Origin: Atopobiaceae bacterium
GTDB taxonomy: Bacteria > Actinomycetota > Coriobacteriia > Coriobacteriales > Atopobiaceae
Reading direction: 5' to 3'
Assembly (NCBI GenBank): GCA_022482785.1
Contig: JAKVON010000011.1
Location: forward strand, 1-64,000
DNA length: 64,000 nucleotides
In this document: piece after piece, positions 34,118 to 42,049 of the stretch
How positions within the stretch are numbered: position 1 is the stretch's first letter
How the letters are laid out: each line of letters opens with the position of its first letter
The notes under the pieces: model-generated
The model's database searches: none
Told to the model about the DNA's origin: nothing
The model's input: only the letters and a program-made list of their open reading frames with translations
Position numbers and translations under genes: made by a program

Positions 34118-36775
34118 CTACCCCTCGATTATCCCACGGGCGAGGGCGAGGGCGTCATCGATGCCGCCCGCGTCCCTTCCGCCCGCCTGTGCCATGTTGG
34201 GCCTGCCGCCGCCGCGGCCGCCGACCTTCTCGGCGATGGCCTTGATGACGGCCCCGGCGCCGAAGCCGGCCTTGACCGCGTCCTCCGTGCCGGCGGCGAT
34301 GAGCGCGACCTTCCCGTCGGGCGTCCTGGTCGCGAGCACGCACGCCACCGGGCCGGCCACCTTGTCGCGGATCGTGTCCCAGGCCCCCCGCAGGTCGGCG
34401 GCCTCGAAGCCGTCGAAGCGGGCGAGCACGCAGGTGAACCCGTCGAGCTTGAGGGCATGCGAGATGGCATTGCCGACCTGGTCGGAGGCAGCCCCGGTGA
34501 GGGCGGCCCTGAGGCGCCGCTCGCCCTCCTTGAGCGCCTTCTGGCTCGCCTCGATGCGGGCGGGGACCTCGACCGGGCGGCACCTGAGCGCCGCGGCGGC
34601 GGCATCGAGGACGCCGAGGCGGCCGTTGACGTAGTCGATCGCGCCCTGGGAGGTCACGGCCTCGATTCGCCTGACGTCGGCCCCGACCGAGCCCTCGGAG
34701 ACGATCTTCACGAGCCCGATCTCCGCGGAGTTGCGGGCATGGGTGCCGCCGCAGAGCTCGCGGCTGAAGAGCCCGTCGCCCTCGCCCACCGAGACGACGC
34801 GGACGACGTCGCCGTACTTCTCGCCGAACAGCGCGATGGCGCCGGAGGCCTTGGCCTCGTCGATGCCCATGACCTTGGTCACGACGGGCTTCGCGGCGAC
34901 GATCTGGGCGTTGGCGATGCGCTCGACCTCGGCCAGCTCGGAGGGCTTGACGGCCTCGAAGTGGGTGAAGTCGAAGCGGAGCCGCTCGGGGGTGACCAGC
35001 GAGCCGGCCTGATGGACATGGTCGCCCAGCACCTGCTTGAGGGCCTGGTCGAGGAGGTGGGTCGCGGTGTGGTTGCGGCGGATCAGCTCGCGGCGGGAGC
35101 GGTCGACCGACGCCGTCACGACGCAGCCCTCCGCGAGCTCGCCCGAGGCGACCTCGCAGACATGGCTCACCAGCCCCTCGCGCACCTTCGTGTCGACGAC
35201 GCGGAGGTCGAACCCGAGCCCGGCGAGGGTCCCCGTGTCTCCCACCTGCCCGCCCATCTCGGCGTAGAAGGGCGTCCTGTCGAGGACGACCTCGATCTTC
35301 TCCCCCTGGTGCGCGCGCCTGGCCTCGCTGCCGTCTCGCACCATGGCGAGGACCTCGCACCCGCGCGCCTCGTCATGGTCGTACCCCACGAACTCCGTCT
35401 TGCCGATGCGGTCGGAGAGGGTGAGCCAGACGTTGTTCGCGTTCGACCATGCCGTGTCCTTGACCTGGGCGCGACCGCGCTGGCGCTGCTCTTCCATGAG
35501 GCGGTCGAAGGCGCCCATGTCGACGGCGTGACCCGAGATCTGGGCGATCTCGCGCGTGAGGTCGATGGGGAAGCCGTAGGTGTCGTGGAGCGTGAAGGCG
35601 ACCTCGCCGGGAAGGGCCTGCCCGGGCTCGAGCCCGTCCATGGCGTCGTCGAGGTAGGCCCTGCCCACCTCGAGGGTGGCCGAGAAGCGCTGCTCCTCGG
35701 CGCCGATGATGCCGTCCACGAGCGCGGCGCCCTCGACGAGCTCGGGATAGGCCGAGCCGAGCAGGCGCGTCGCCTCGTGGGCGTAGCCCGTGAGGAACGA
35801 GCCCTGGATGCCGAGGATGCGGCCGTGGTAGACGGCGCGCCGCAGCAGCCTGCGCAGCACGTAGCCGCGCCCCTCGTTCGAGGGCAGGATGCCGTCGGCG
35901 ATCATGAACGTCACGGCGCGGGAGTGATCCGCGAGGATGCGCAGGCTGCGGTCGTCGGACGCGTCGGCGCCGTAGGTCTTGCCCGCCAGCCCCTCCCCCA
36001 CGGAGATGAGGCCGCGAAGCAGGTCGCCGTCGTAGTTGGTGTGGGCATGCTGCATGATGGCGGCGATGCGCTCGAGGCCCATCCCCGTGTCGATGTTGCG
36101 ATGGGGCAGGTCGACGAACGAGCCGTCCTTCTGGCGGTCGTACTGCGTGAAGACGAGGTTCCAGAACTCGAGGTAGCGGTCGCAGTCGCAGCCGGGCGCG
36201 CAGGTGGGCTTGCCGCAGCCGAACTCGGGGCCCTCGTCGAAGTAGATCTCCGAGCAGGGGCCGCAGGGGCCGGTGGGGCCGGCCGCCCAGAAGTTATCGT
36301 CGGCGCCCAGGCGCGAGATGTGGTCCTCGGGAACGCCGAGGGCGCGCCAGACGTCATGGCCCTCGTCGTCGTCGGTGTAGACGGTGAAGTAGAGGCGCTC
36401 GAGCGGGAGGCCCAGGTGCTCGGGGCTCGTGATGAACTCGAAGGCCCAGGCGCAGGCGTCGGCCTTGGTGTAGCCGCCGAACGAGAAATTGCCGAGCATC
36501 TCGAAGAACGAGAGGTGGCGCGAGTCGCCGATGTTGTCGATGTCGTTGGTGCGCAGGCACTTCTGGCACGAGGTCGCGCCTATCTCGGCCATGGTCTTGG
36601 CGCCGAGGTAGTACTGCTTGAACTGGTTCATGCCCGCGTTGGCGAGCAGGAGCGAGGGGTCGTCGGGGACGAGGGAGGACGACGCGACGCGGCGGCACCC
36701 CTTCCCCTCGAAGAAGGCGAGGAAGTCCTCGCGGATCTGGGCGGTGGTCATGGTCTTGTAGTCGGGCGTGCTCAT
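34118..36775 (-). CDS. alaS: Alanyl-tRNA synthetase
   Basis: Charges tRNA-Ala. From the ATG at 36775 (behind AGGAGAACC) the 885 residues comprise the class II core (FLAFFEGKGCRRV, NAGMNQFKQYYLG, CLRTNDIDNIG, FFEMLGNFSFGGY), the editing domain with HTATHLLDQALK and CGGTHARNSAEIG (zinc ligands) and the C-Ala domain with GGRGGGRPNMAQAGG. Full length. The order alaS-ruvX-mltG is conserved in Gram-positive bacteria. Confidence 0.97.
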   Translation of the reverse strand: MSTPDYKTMTTAQIREDFLAFFEGKGCRRVASSSLVPDDPSLLLANAGMNQFKQYYLGAKTMAEIGATSCQKCLRTNDIDNIGDSRHLSFFEMLGNFSFGGYTKADACAWAFEFITSPEHLGLPLERLYFTVYTDDDEGHDVWRALGVPEDHISRLGADDNFWAAGPTGPCGPCSEIYFDEGPEFGCGKPTCAPGCDCDRYLEFWNLVFTQYDRQKDGSFVDLPHRNIDTGMGLERIAAIMQHAHTNYDGDLLRGLISVGEGLAGKTYGADASDDRSLRILADHSRAVTFMIADGILPSNEGRGYVLRRLLRRAVYHGRILGIQGSFLTGYAHEATRLLGSAYPELVEGAALVDGIIGAEEQRFSATLEVGRAYLDDAMDGLEPGQALPGEVAFTLHDTYGFPIDLTREIAQISGHAVDMGAFDRLMEEQRQRGRAQVKDTAWSNANNVWLTLSDRIGKTEFVGYDHDEARGCEVLAMVRDGSEARRAHQGEKIEVVLDRTPFYAEMGGQVGDTGTLAGLGFDLRVVDTKVREGLVSHVCEVASGELAEGCVVTASVDRSRRELIRRNHTATHLLDQALKQVLGDHVHQAGSLVTPERLRFDFTHFEAVKPSELAEVERIANAQIVAAKPVVTKVMGIDEAKASGAIALFGEKYGDVVRVVSVGEGDGLFSRELCGGTHARNSAEIGLVKIVSEGSVGADVRRIEAVTSQGAIDYVNGRLGVLDAAAAALRCRPVEVPARIEASQKALKEGERRLRAALTGAASDQVGNAISHALKLDGFTCVLARFDGFEAADLRGAWDTIRDKVAGPVACVLATRTPDGKVALIAAGTEDAVKAGFGAGAVIKAIAEKVGGRGGGRPNMAQAGGRDAGGIDDALALARGIIEG

Positions 36776-36783
36776 GGTTCTCC

Positions 36784-38280
36784 TCATCGGTTCTGGCTCG
36801 TGGTCGGTGCGTCGGGCTCGTCCTTGGCGCCGTCGGCGTCGGGAGGCGCGGGGCTCTCGGGCCCCGCGGGGGTCGCGTGGGTGCCGGTCCCGCCCCAGAA
36901 CCGCTCGTCGAGGTCGCAGGAGGTGCCCATGCGCACATAGGCCCGCTTGGCCTCCTCGCGGCGGATGCGCAGCGTCTCGGCGAAGCCGGCATGGGTCCCC
37001 TCGGGACGCTCGACGGGCGCCGCGATGGGAGCCCCCTCCTTGCGCGCCTGGGGGACGAGGCGGCTGGTCTCGAAGAAGCGGTCGTCGTCGAGGGCGTCGA
37101 ACGAGGGGACGATCTCGCCGCGGTCGTCCTTGTAGGGCGTCGACTTGAACAGGGCGCCGTCATAGGAGACCAGCTGGCGCCCCGTCCTCGTCTCGAAGTA
37201 GTAGATGAAGACGCCCTTGATGGCGGCGGAGAGGGGCACGGCGAGCGCCATGCCCAGTATGCCGCCGATGCACGAGCCGATCACGATGGCGATGAGGGTG
37301 AGGACCGGGTGCACGCGCACGGCCGACTGGAACACCAGGGGCGAGAGCAGGTTGTCGACCACGTTCTGGATGATGACCGAGACGATGAGGGTCTCGAGGG
37401 CGAGCAGCGGGCTCACGAAGAGGGCGACCGCCGTGGCGAGCGCCACGGCGATCCACGGCCCGATGACGGGCACGAAGTGAGCTATGCCCACGGCGATGCC
37501 CATGAGCGCGGCATAGGGATGGCCGATCGCGGCGAAGAAGACGAACGAGAGGATGCCGTCGATGGCCGAGGTCAGGACGATGCCGCGCATGTAGCCGCTC
37601 ATGGAGCGGCTCATCACGGCGAAGAGCAGGGTGAGCTCGTCGGAGTGGGAGGGCCCTGCGATGATGGCGAACTCGCGCATGATCTTGGGATAGTCCTTGG
37701 CGAGCCAGTAGGCCACGACGAGGCCGAGGAAGAAGTTGAAGAGGTTGCTCACCATGGCCATGATGTTGGGGATGATGCCACTCGTGAGGTTGTTCGCGGC
37801 GTTCGTGGCCGCCTTGGTGCCGATCGAGCCCAGCGACTGGATCCAGCCGGAGACGTTGTTCGAGAGGTCCGCGTTCTGCGAGGCGGTCTGGGCGTCGAGG
37901 CCGGAGACGTAGGCGTTCCACCCCTGCTGGACGCTCGCCACGTACTCGGGCACGCGCCCGAGCAGGGCGATGAGCTGCTGCACCGTGGGCGGCACGAGCA
38001 TGACGAGCACGAAGGCGAAGGCCGCGAGCACGATGACGAGCGCGATCAGGGCGCCGAGGGCGCGAGGCAGGCCCCGCTCCTCGAGCCAGTTGGTGAGCGG
38101 GCTGCAGATGAACCCGATGATGATGCCCACGAGCAGGACCTCGAGGGCATAGCCCACGATTCCCAGGGCCATCGTGATGACGACGAAGGAGGCGGCGACG
38201 CCGAGGAACGCCCATGCGCGGGTGCCGACGAGGCGCGCCCTCTGGTACGGCTCGTCCTGCGACCTGACGTCTCTCGCCAC
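36784..38280 (-). CDS. AI-2E family (YdiK/YhhT-type) membrane transporter
   Basis: About 498 residues with eight membrane segments in the AI-2E (UPF0118) arrangement: paired N-terminal helices (FLGVAASFVVITMALGIVGYALEVLLVGIIIGFI), a long extracellular stretch with VQQGWNAYVSGLDAQTA, then HFVPVIGPWIA and NVVDNLLSPLVFQSAVRVHPVLTLIAIVIGSCIGGILGMALAVPLSAA. Substrates differ across the family; AI-2 export is only one proposal. The GTG at 38280 fits GGGGAGG 8 nt upstream. It ends 8 nt before alaS, a pairing seen widely. The acidic C-terminal tail is long. Confidence 0.87.
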   Translation of the reverse strand: MARDVRSQDEPYQRARLVGTRAWAFLGVAASFVVITMALGIVGYALEVLLVGIIIGFICSPLTNWLEERGLPRALGALIALVIVLAAFAFVLVMLVPPTVQQLIALLGRVPEYVASVQQGWNAYVSGLDAQTASQNADLSNNVSGWIQSLGSIGTKAATNAANNLTSGIIPNIMAMVSNLFNFFLGLVVAYWLAKDYPKIMREFAIIAGPSHSDELTLLFAVMSRSMSGYMRGIVLTSAIDGILSFVFFAAIGHPYAALMGIAVGIAHFVPVIGPWIAVALATAVALFVSPLLALETLIVSVIIQNVVDNLLSPLVFQSAVRVHPVLTLIAIVIGSCIGGILGMALAVPLSAAIKGVFIYYFETRTGRQLVSYDGALFKSTPYKDDRGEIVPSFDALDDDRFFETSRLVPQARKEGAPIAAPVERPEGTHAGFAETLRIRREEAKRAYVRMGTSCDLDERFWGGTGTHATPAGPESPAPPDADGAKDEPDAPTTSQNR

Positions 38281-38326
38281 GACCTCCCCCTCCCCGCACA
38301 CCGGATTCGACCCACATGAATATTGA

Positions 38327-38332
38327 ATTGTA
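38327..38332 (-). promoter_or_regulatory. Extended -10 promoter ahead of the AI-2E gene
   Basis: TGGTACAAT on the minus strand (hexamer TACAAT at 38332-38327 preceded by TG and one base) is a clean extended -10, about 47 bp upstream of the start codon. No -35 is evident, as is usual for extended -10 promoters. It probably drives the AI-2E-alaS-ruvX-mltG run. Confidence 0.5.
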
Positions 38333-38389
38333 CCAGCATGAGGGGAGCAGGCAGGGCGCGGATGGCAGGCCTACCGTTTCGCCAGAGTT

Positions 38390-39610
38390 CTAGCTCGCGA
38401 AGCAGGCGTCGATGTCGTCGACGATGGCGCCGTCGATCTTGCCGTTGGCGGCCATGTCGCGCATGATCTCGATCGCCTGGCGGTGGAGCATGCCGCCGCG
38501 ATAGGGTCTCTCCTCCGTGAGCGCCTGGTAGATGTCCACGCACCCCATGAGCCGGTCGATGCCGGAGAGCTCGATGGCATGCTTGCCGAACGGGTATCCC
38601 GACCCGTCGAGCTTCTCGTGGTGGAGCGACGCCCAGCGCGTGACGTCCTCGAGCCCGGCGACCTTGCGCAGGATCTCGAACGTGTACCAGGCGTGCGTCT
38701 GGATGTAGGTGTACTCGTCGTGGGTGAGCGCGGCGGGCTTCTCGAGCACGTCCTCGCTGATGATGAGCTTGCCGATGTCGTGGAGGGCGCCCGCGAGGTA
38801 GATCTTGGCCGCGAGGTCGTCCCCGAGGCCGTAGAACTGGGCCATCGCCCGGGACTTGTCGGCGACGCCCTGGCTGTGGTCGTGGGTGAACCTGGACTTG
38901 TAGTCGGTGATGCGGGCGAAGAAGTCCGCTATGTGCGTGAGGTCGTCGTTGCCGTACTCGCGCTCGACGTAGGGAAGCTGGTAGTGGAGGAGGTCGTCTG
39001 GATGCGTCGTGTCGAGCCCCTCGAGCATCCCGGGGGTGACCCTCTCCTCGAACGCGTCGACGACCTCGTCGGAGAAGAGCCTGCCGCGGCCCCCCTCGAG
39101 AAACGCATGCGTCCGGTCGAACTTCCCGACCTCCGACGTCCCATAGGAGAAGCGCAGGTCGAGGACACCGCAGAGATGAACGATCTGGGCATAGAGCGGC
39201 GTCTCGGCGGCCGAGAGCCCGAAGGGTCCCGAGCCGTCCGCGTTCTCGTGATGGTAGAGGACGGCGCCCCTGACGCGCGGGAAGAACGGCATGTGCTCGA
39301 TGTTCCTCTCCCCCAGCGTGCAGTGCGTCCCCAGGTCGGGGAACGACTGGCCGGCCTCGTGGAGCCCCAGCAGGTCGACGCCTTGGCTGTACTCAGACTT
39401 CGCATACTCGGTGAGCGCGTTGTCGTGGAGCAGCGCGGCGCATGCGAGGTCGAGGCGCTGCTGGTCGGAGAGGTCGAAGGCGCGGCCCGTCTGGGCGCAG
39501 AGGAAGGCGACGCGGCCGGCATGGTAGGTGGTCACTCCCAGCAGGTCGTGCTCGACGCTGTCGAGCGCGAAGGAAAGGGCGTAGAGAAGGTCTGTCATGC
39601 TTATTTTCAT
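38390..39610 (-). CDS. Tandem HD-GYP-type phosphohydrolase
   Basis: A 406-residue soluble protein with two HD-GYP-like domains in series. The first has His30, His62-Asp63 and HHENADGSGP (120-129); the second has the region around His245, His277-Asp278 in GALHDIGK and HHEKLDGSGYP (330-340). Both keep the metal-binding set. HD-GYP proteins typically hydrolyse cyclic di-GMP or related cyclic dinucleotides, but no sensor or GGDEF domain is attached and none is seen nearby, so the substrate is open. The start has AAGGGG 7 nt upstream. Confidence 0.82.
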   Translation of the reverse strand: MKISMTDLLYALSFALDSVEHDLLGVTTYHAGRVAFLCAQTGRAFDLSDQQRLDLACAALLHDNALTEYAKSEYSQGVDLLGLHEAGQSFPDLGTHCTLGERNIEHMPFFPRVRGAVLYHHENADGSGPFGLSAAETPLYAQIVHLCGVLDLRFSYGTSEVGKFDRTHAFLEGGRGRLFSDEVVDAFEERVTPGMLEGLDTTHPDDLLHYQLPYVEREYGNDDLTHIADFFARITDYKSRFTHDHSQGVADKSRAMAQFYGLGDDLAAKIYLAGALHDIGKLIISEDVLEKPAALTHDEYTYIQTHAWYTFEILRKVAGLEDVTRWASLHHEKLDGSGYPFGKHAIELSGIDRLMGCVDIYQALTEERPYRGGMLHRQAIEIMRDMAANGKIDGAIVDDIDACFAS

Positions 39611-39630
39611 GCGTCATCCCCTTGGACCTT

Positions 39631-39654
39631 GTATGCCTTCGTGCATGCCTTCGT
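39631..39654. repeat. 12-bp tandem repeat upstream of the HD-GYP gene
   Basis: GTATGCCTTCGT (39631-39642) is followed at once by GCATGCCTTCGT (39643-39654), one difference in 12. It sits 20-45 bp upstream of the HD-GYP start, about where a transcription factor or -35 would lie, and in the 219-bp divergent gap to the small gene at 39830. Confidence 0.45.
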
Positions 39655-39829
39655 ATCAGAGACCCGTCACGAACCACATTCGGATGATATCCGGGCGGAG
39701 GGAGAACATGCGGCCTTTCCCACAGGCGGACGCTTTCGGGCACCCACGTGTTCCCGAGGCGCGTTTCGGGGAAAAGGTGAGCGAGCGAAGGGCTCGAGCG
39801 AACAGAGGATTCCAGGTGAGGAGACGACC

Positions 39830-40096
39830 ATGATGTTCTATCCCGTGCGCGTCACGAAGCGGCAGCAGTACACGGTCTACGTCGAGGCCATCGACGAGGA
39901 CGATGCCCTCGAGGTCGCCGCCGCCCGCCTCAGGCACGCCGCGAGCCTCGTCGACGACGATCCCACGGACGACTACACCATCAAGGCCTCCGTCGAGACC
40001 GACGAGCGGCGCGAGCCCGTCGAGACCGACTTCGAGGCGCTGGCCGCAAAGGTGACCTACGTGGTCGACCACAACGGCAAGGACGTCAAGGAGTAG
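39830..40096 (+). CDS. Small acidic protein of unknown function
   Basis: An 88-residue gene on the plus strand, recognised by GTGAGGAGACGACC ahead of ATG 39830 (a second ATG follows at once) and by compositional coherence. The sequence MMFYPVRVTKRQQYTVYVEAIDEDDALEVAAARLRHA... is acidic, soluble and looks like one alpha/beta domain, with YTVYVEAIDEDDALEVA faintly like DpnD/PcfM-type small domains. I do not recognise a function. It converges on the sigma-factor gene with a 15-nt gap. Confidence 0.65.
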   Translation: MMFYPVRVTKRQQYTVYVEAIDEDDALEVAAARLRHAASLVDDDPTDDYTIKASVETDERREPVETDFEALAAKVTYVVDHNGKDVKE

Positions 40097-40111
40097 CGGA
40101 AGGGCCGTGGC

Positions 40112-40969
40112 CTAGCCCATGAGCCCTTCGGGGTCGATCTTCTCCTGGACCTTCTTCAGGGTCCGGCGGAGGAGCCTCGAGACCTGCACCTGCGAGACCC
40201 CGAGCTTCTCGGCTATCTCGACCTGCGTGAGGCCGTCGATGAAGCGCATCTTGATGACCTCCTGCTCGCGCGGGGAGAAGTCCTTGATGGTGTCCTCGAT
40301 GACCATGCGGTCGTCGGAGATGGCCAGCTGGGAGTCCTCCGTGGCGTAGTGGTCGATGACCGAGGGGGCGTCGTCGTCCCCCGTGCCGCCGGCCTCCAGC
40401 GGGACGGAGCTGTAGGCGCTCGAGGACTCCATGGCCTCGAGCACCTCGTCCACGGACGTCTCGAGGTAGGCCGCGATCTCCTCGATGGACGGGGATCGCT
40501 GGAGCTCCTTCGTGAGGGTGTCCGTCGCCTGGTTGACCTTCGCGGAGAGCTCCTGGAGGCGGCGCGGGACGCGCACCGACCAGCCCTTGTCGCGGAAGTG
40601 GCGCTTTATCTCGCCCATGATGGTGGGCGTCGCATAGGTGGTGAACTCGAGCCCGCGCGCCGGCTCGAAGCGGTCGATGGCCTTGATGAGGCCGATGGTG
40701 CCCACCTGGATGAGGTCGTCGAGCGGCTCTCCCCTGTTCTTGAACTTGCTCGCGAGGAAGCGGACGAGGTTGAGGTGGCTCACGATGAGCTGCTCGCGGG
40801 CGTCCTCGTCGCCCTCCTCCTTGAAGCGGCGGAAGAGCTCGCGCGTGCGCTCCTTGTCCCAGGCGAGCTTGCCGTGGCCCGGCTTCGCGGAACGCCTGCG
40901 CGAGGTGGACGGCCGCGCGTCCGCGTCCGCTGGCGTCGGCTGGGCGGTGGGGTTGGACTCAGCTGGCAT
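40112..40969 (-). CDS. SigB/SigF-family RNA polymerase sigma factor
   Basis: A group 3 sigma factor of 285 residues with a Pro/Ala/Ser N-terminal extension. Region 2 is DLIQVGTIGLIKAIDRFEPARGLEFTTYATPTIMGEIKRHFRD, region 3 follows RVPRRLQEL, and region 4 ends in the helix-turn-helix TQVEIAEKLGVSQVQVSRLLRRTLKKV. In relatives such factors drive stress or envelope regulons and are held by an RsbW-type anti-sigma factor, here encoded immediately upstream with an 11-nt overlap. No extracytoplasmic-function features. Confidence 0.92.
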   Translation of the reverse strand: MPAESNPTAQPTPADADARPSTSRRRSAKPGHGKLAWDKERTRELFRRFKEEGDEDAREQLIVSHLNLVRFLASKFKNRGEPLDDLIQVGTIGLIKAIDRFEPARGLEFTTYATPTIMGEIKRHFRDKGWSVRVPRRLQELSAKVNQATDTLTKELQRSPSIEEIAAYLETSVDEVLEAMESSSAYSSVPLEAGGTGDDDAPSVIDHYATEDSQLAISDDRMVIEDTIKDFSPREQEVIKMRFIDGLTQVEIAEKLGVSQVQVSRLLRRTLKKVQEKIDPEGLMG

Positions 40970-41345
40970 GCGCCACGTCCGTCCGCTTCGCGAGGCGCAG
41001 GACCCCCGCCTCGACGTCGACCTCGTAGCTGTCGCAGACGGCGGAGAGGATGATGTCGGCATAGGCCCAGGCAGGCTCCGCCGAGGGGTCGGCCGTGGGC
41101 TTTCGGTCCGTGCCGAGGGAGAACTCCGAGTCGAGCCGGCCCTCGGACGCGGAGAAGGCGACGGAGACCGAGGAGGGGCCGGTGGCGCAGGCGAAGACGA
41201 AGGCCTCCTCGCAGGCCATGCGGACGTCCTCGACGTCGTCGATCCCCATGCCGCAGACGACGGCAAGGTTGGCGGCGAGCATGCGGACCGACCGGGCGAA
41301 CTCCGGCTCGGCGGGCACGCTGAGCCTGATCTGGGATGTGGGCAT
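40959..41345 (-). CDS. RsbW-like anti-sigma factor lacking kinase landmarks
   Basis: A 128-residue protein from ATG 41345 (behind GGAGTAGGAGCGAC). IRLSVPAEPEFARSVRMLAANLA and VEDVRMACEEAFVFACATG match the RsbW/SpoIIAB GHKL fold. However, the N-box Asn expected in the EAxxNA segment is not there, and the DxGxG motif is missing in the second half. That suggests loss of ATP binding and kinase activity, in keeping with the absence of an RsbV/SpoIIAA gene nearby. Role as anti-sigma is inferred from its overlap with the sigma gene. Confidence 0.75.
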   Translation of the reverse strand: MPTSQIRLSVPAEPEFARSVRMLAANLAVVCGMGIDDVEDVRMACEEAFVFACATGPSSVSVAFSASEGRLDSEFSLGTDRKPTADPSAEPAWAYADIILSAVCDSYEVDVEAGVLRLAKRTDVAHAS

Positions 41346-41352
41346 GTCGCTC

Positions 41353-41916
41353 CTACTCCTTCGGGCCCGCGTCGTGGGCGGCATGGGCCGCCGGGGCGGG
41401 ATAGGTGAAGTAGCCTCGGTCGGACTCCCTCGCCTCCTCCTCGGAGGGCCTCTCGGCCGCGGCCGCGGGCTCGGCGGAGGCGCCGCCCTCGAGCCTGGCC
41501 TCCGGCGCCTTGGGCGCGGAGCCGGTCATGCGGCCGATGACGCCGCTCGCCGCGTCGGCGACCGACTCGACGGCGGACGAGACGGCCGTGGTGGCAGCGG
41601 CCCCGGTACCCGTGACGGTGGACACGTCGTCGAGGATGCCGTCGATGCGCAGCAGGTCGAGCGAGACGGCGTCGACGGCCGTCTGGGCCTTCTGGACCAG
41701 GGGGGTGAGCTCCTTGGCGGTGGGCTGGAGCTCGTCGGCCATGCCGTCGAGCTTGCTTATGACGGGACGTATCTCGGAGATGGTGGCGTCGAGCGACTCG
41801 GAGAGGTCGCCGAGCGCCGAGCGCGACCTGCGGATGGTGAGCGCCAGCTCGACGACCGCCCATACGGCGGCGGCGACGAGACAGACGAGCGCGACGTTGA
41901 GCGGCGTCATTTCCAT
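41353..41916 (-). CDS. Membrane-anchored coiled-coil protein (DUF948-like), first gene of the sigma module
   Basis: 187 residues from ATG 41916 (behind GCAGGAGGTCAGC): one N-terminal membrane segment (about 5-24), then SALGDLSESLDATISEIRPVISKLDGMADELQPTAKELTPLVQKAQTAVDAV, an amphipathic helix-rich stretch as in DUF948/YtxG-type stress proteins, and an Ala/Glu/Pro-rich tail. It is 7 nt upstream of the RsbW-like gene, so the three genes form one unit. A role in sensing envelope state is inference. Upstream, GGGTAGAAT could serve as a promoter -10. Confidence 0.7.
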   Translation of the reverse strand: MEMTPLNVALVCLVAAAVWAVVELALTIRRSRSALGDLSESLDATISEIRPVISKLDGMADELQPTAKELTPLVQKAQTAVDAVSLDLLRIDGILDDVSTVTGTGAAATTAVSSAVESVADAASGVIGRMTGSAPKAPEARLEGGASAEPAAAAERPSEEEARESDRGYFTYPAPAAHAAHDAGPKE

Positions 41917-42049
41917 GCTGACCTCCTGCCGGAGCGCGGGCGCGCATCTCGCGGCCCACGCGGTTTCCACGTGCTTCGACGCCCATTCTACCCATTCGCG
42001 GACCATCGCCGCGGGCGCAATGGCGGGCGGGAGGGGCGCCGCCTCGAGC

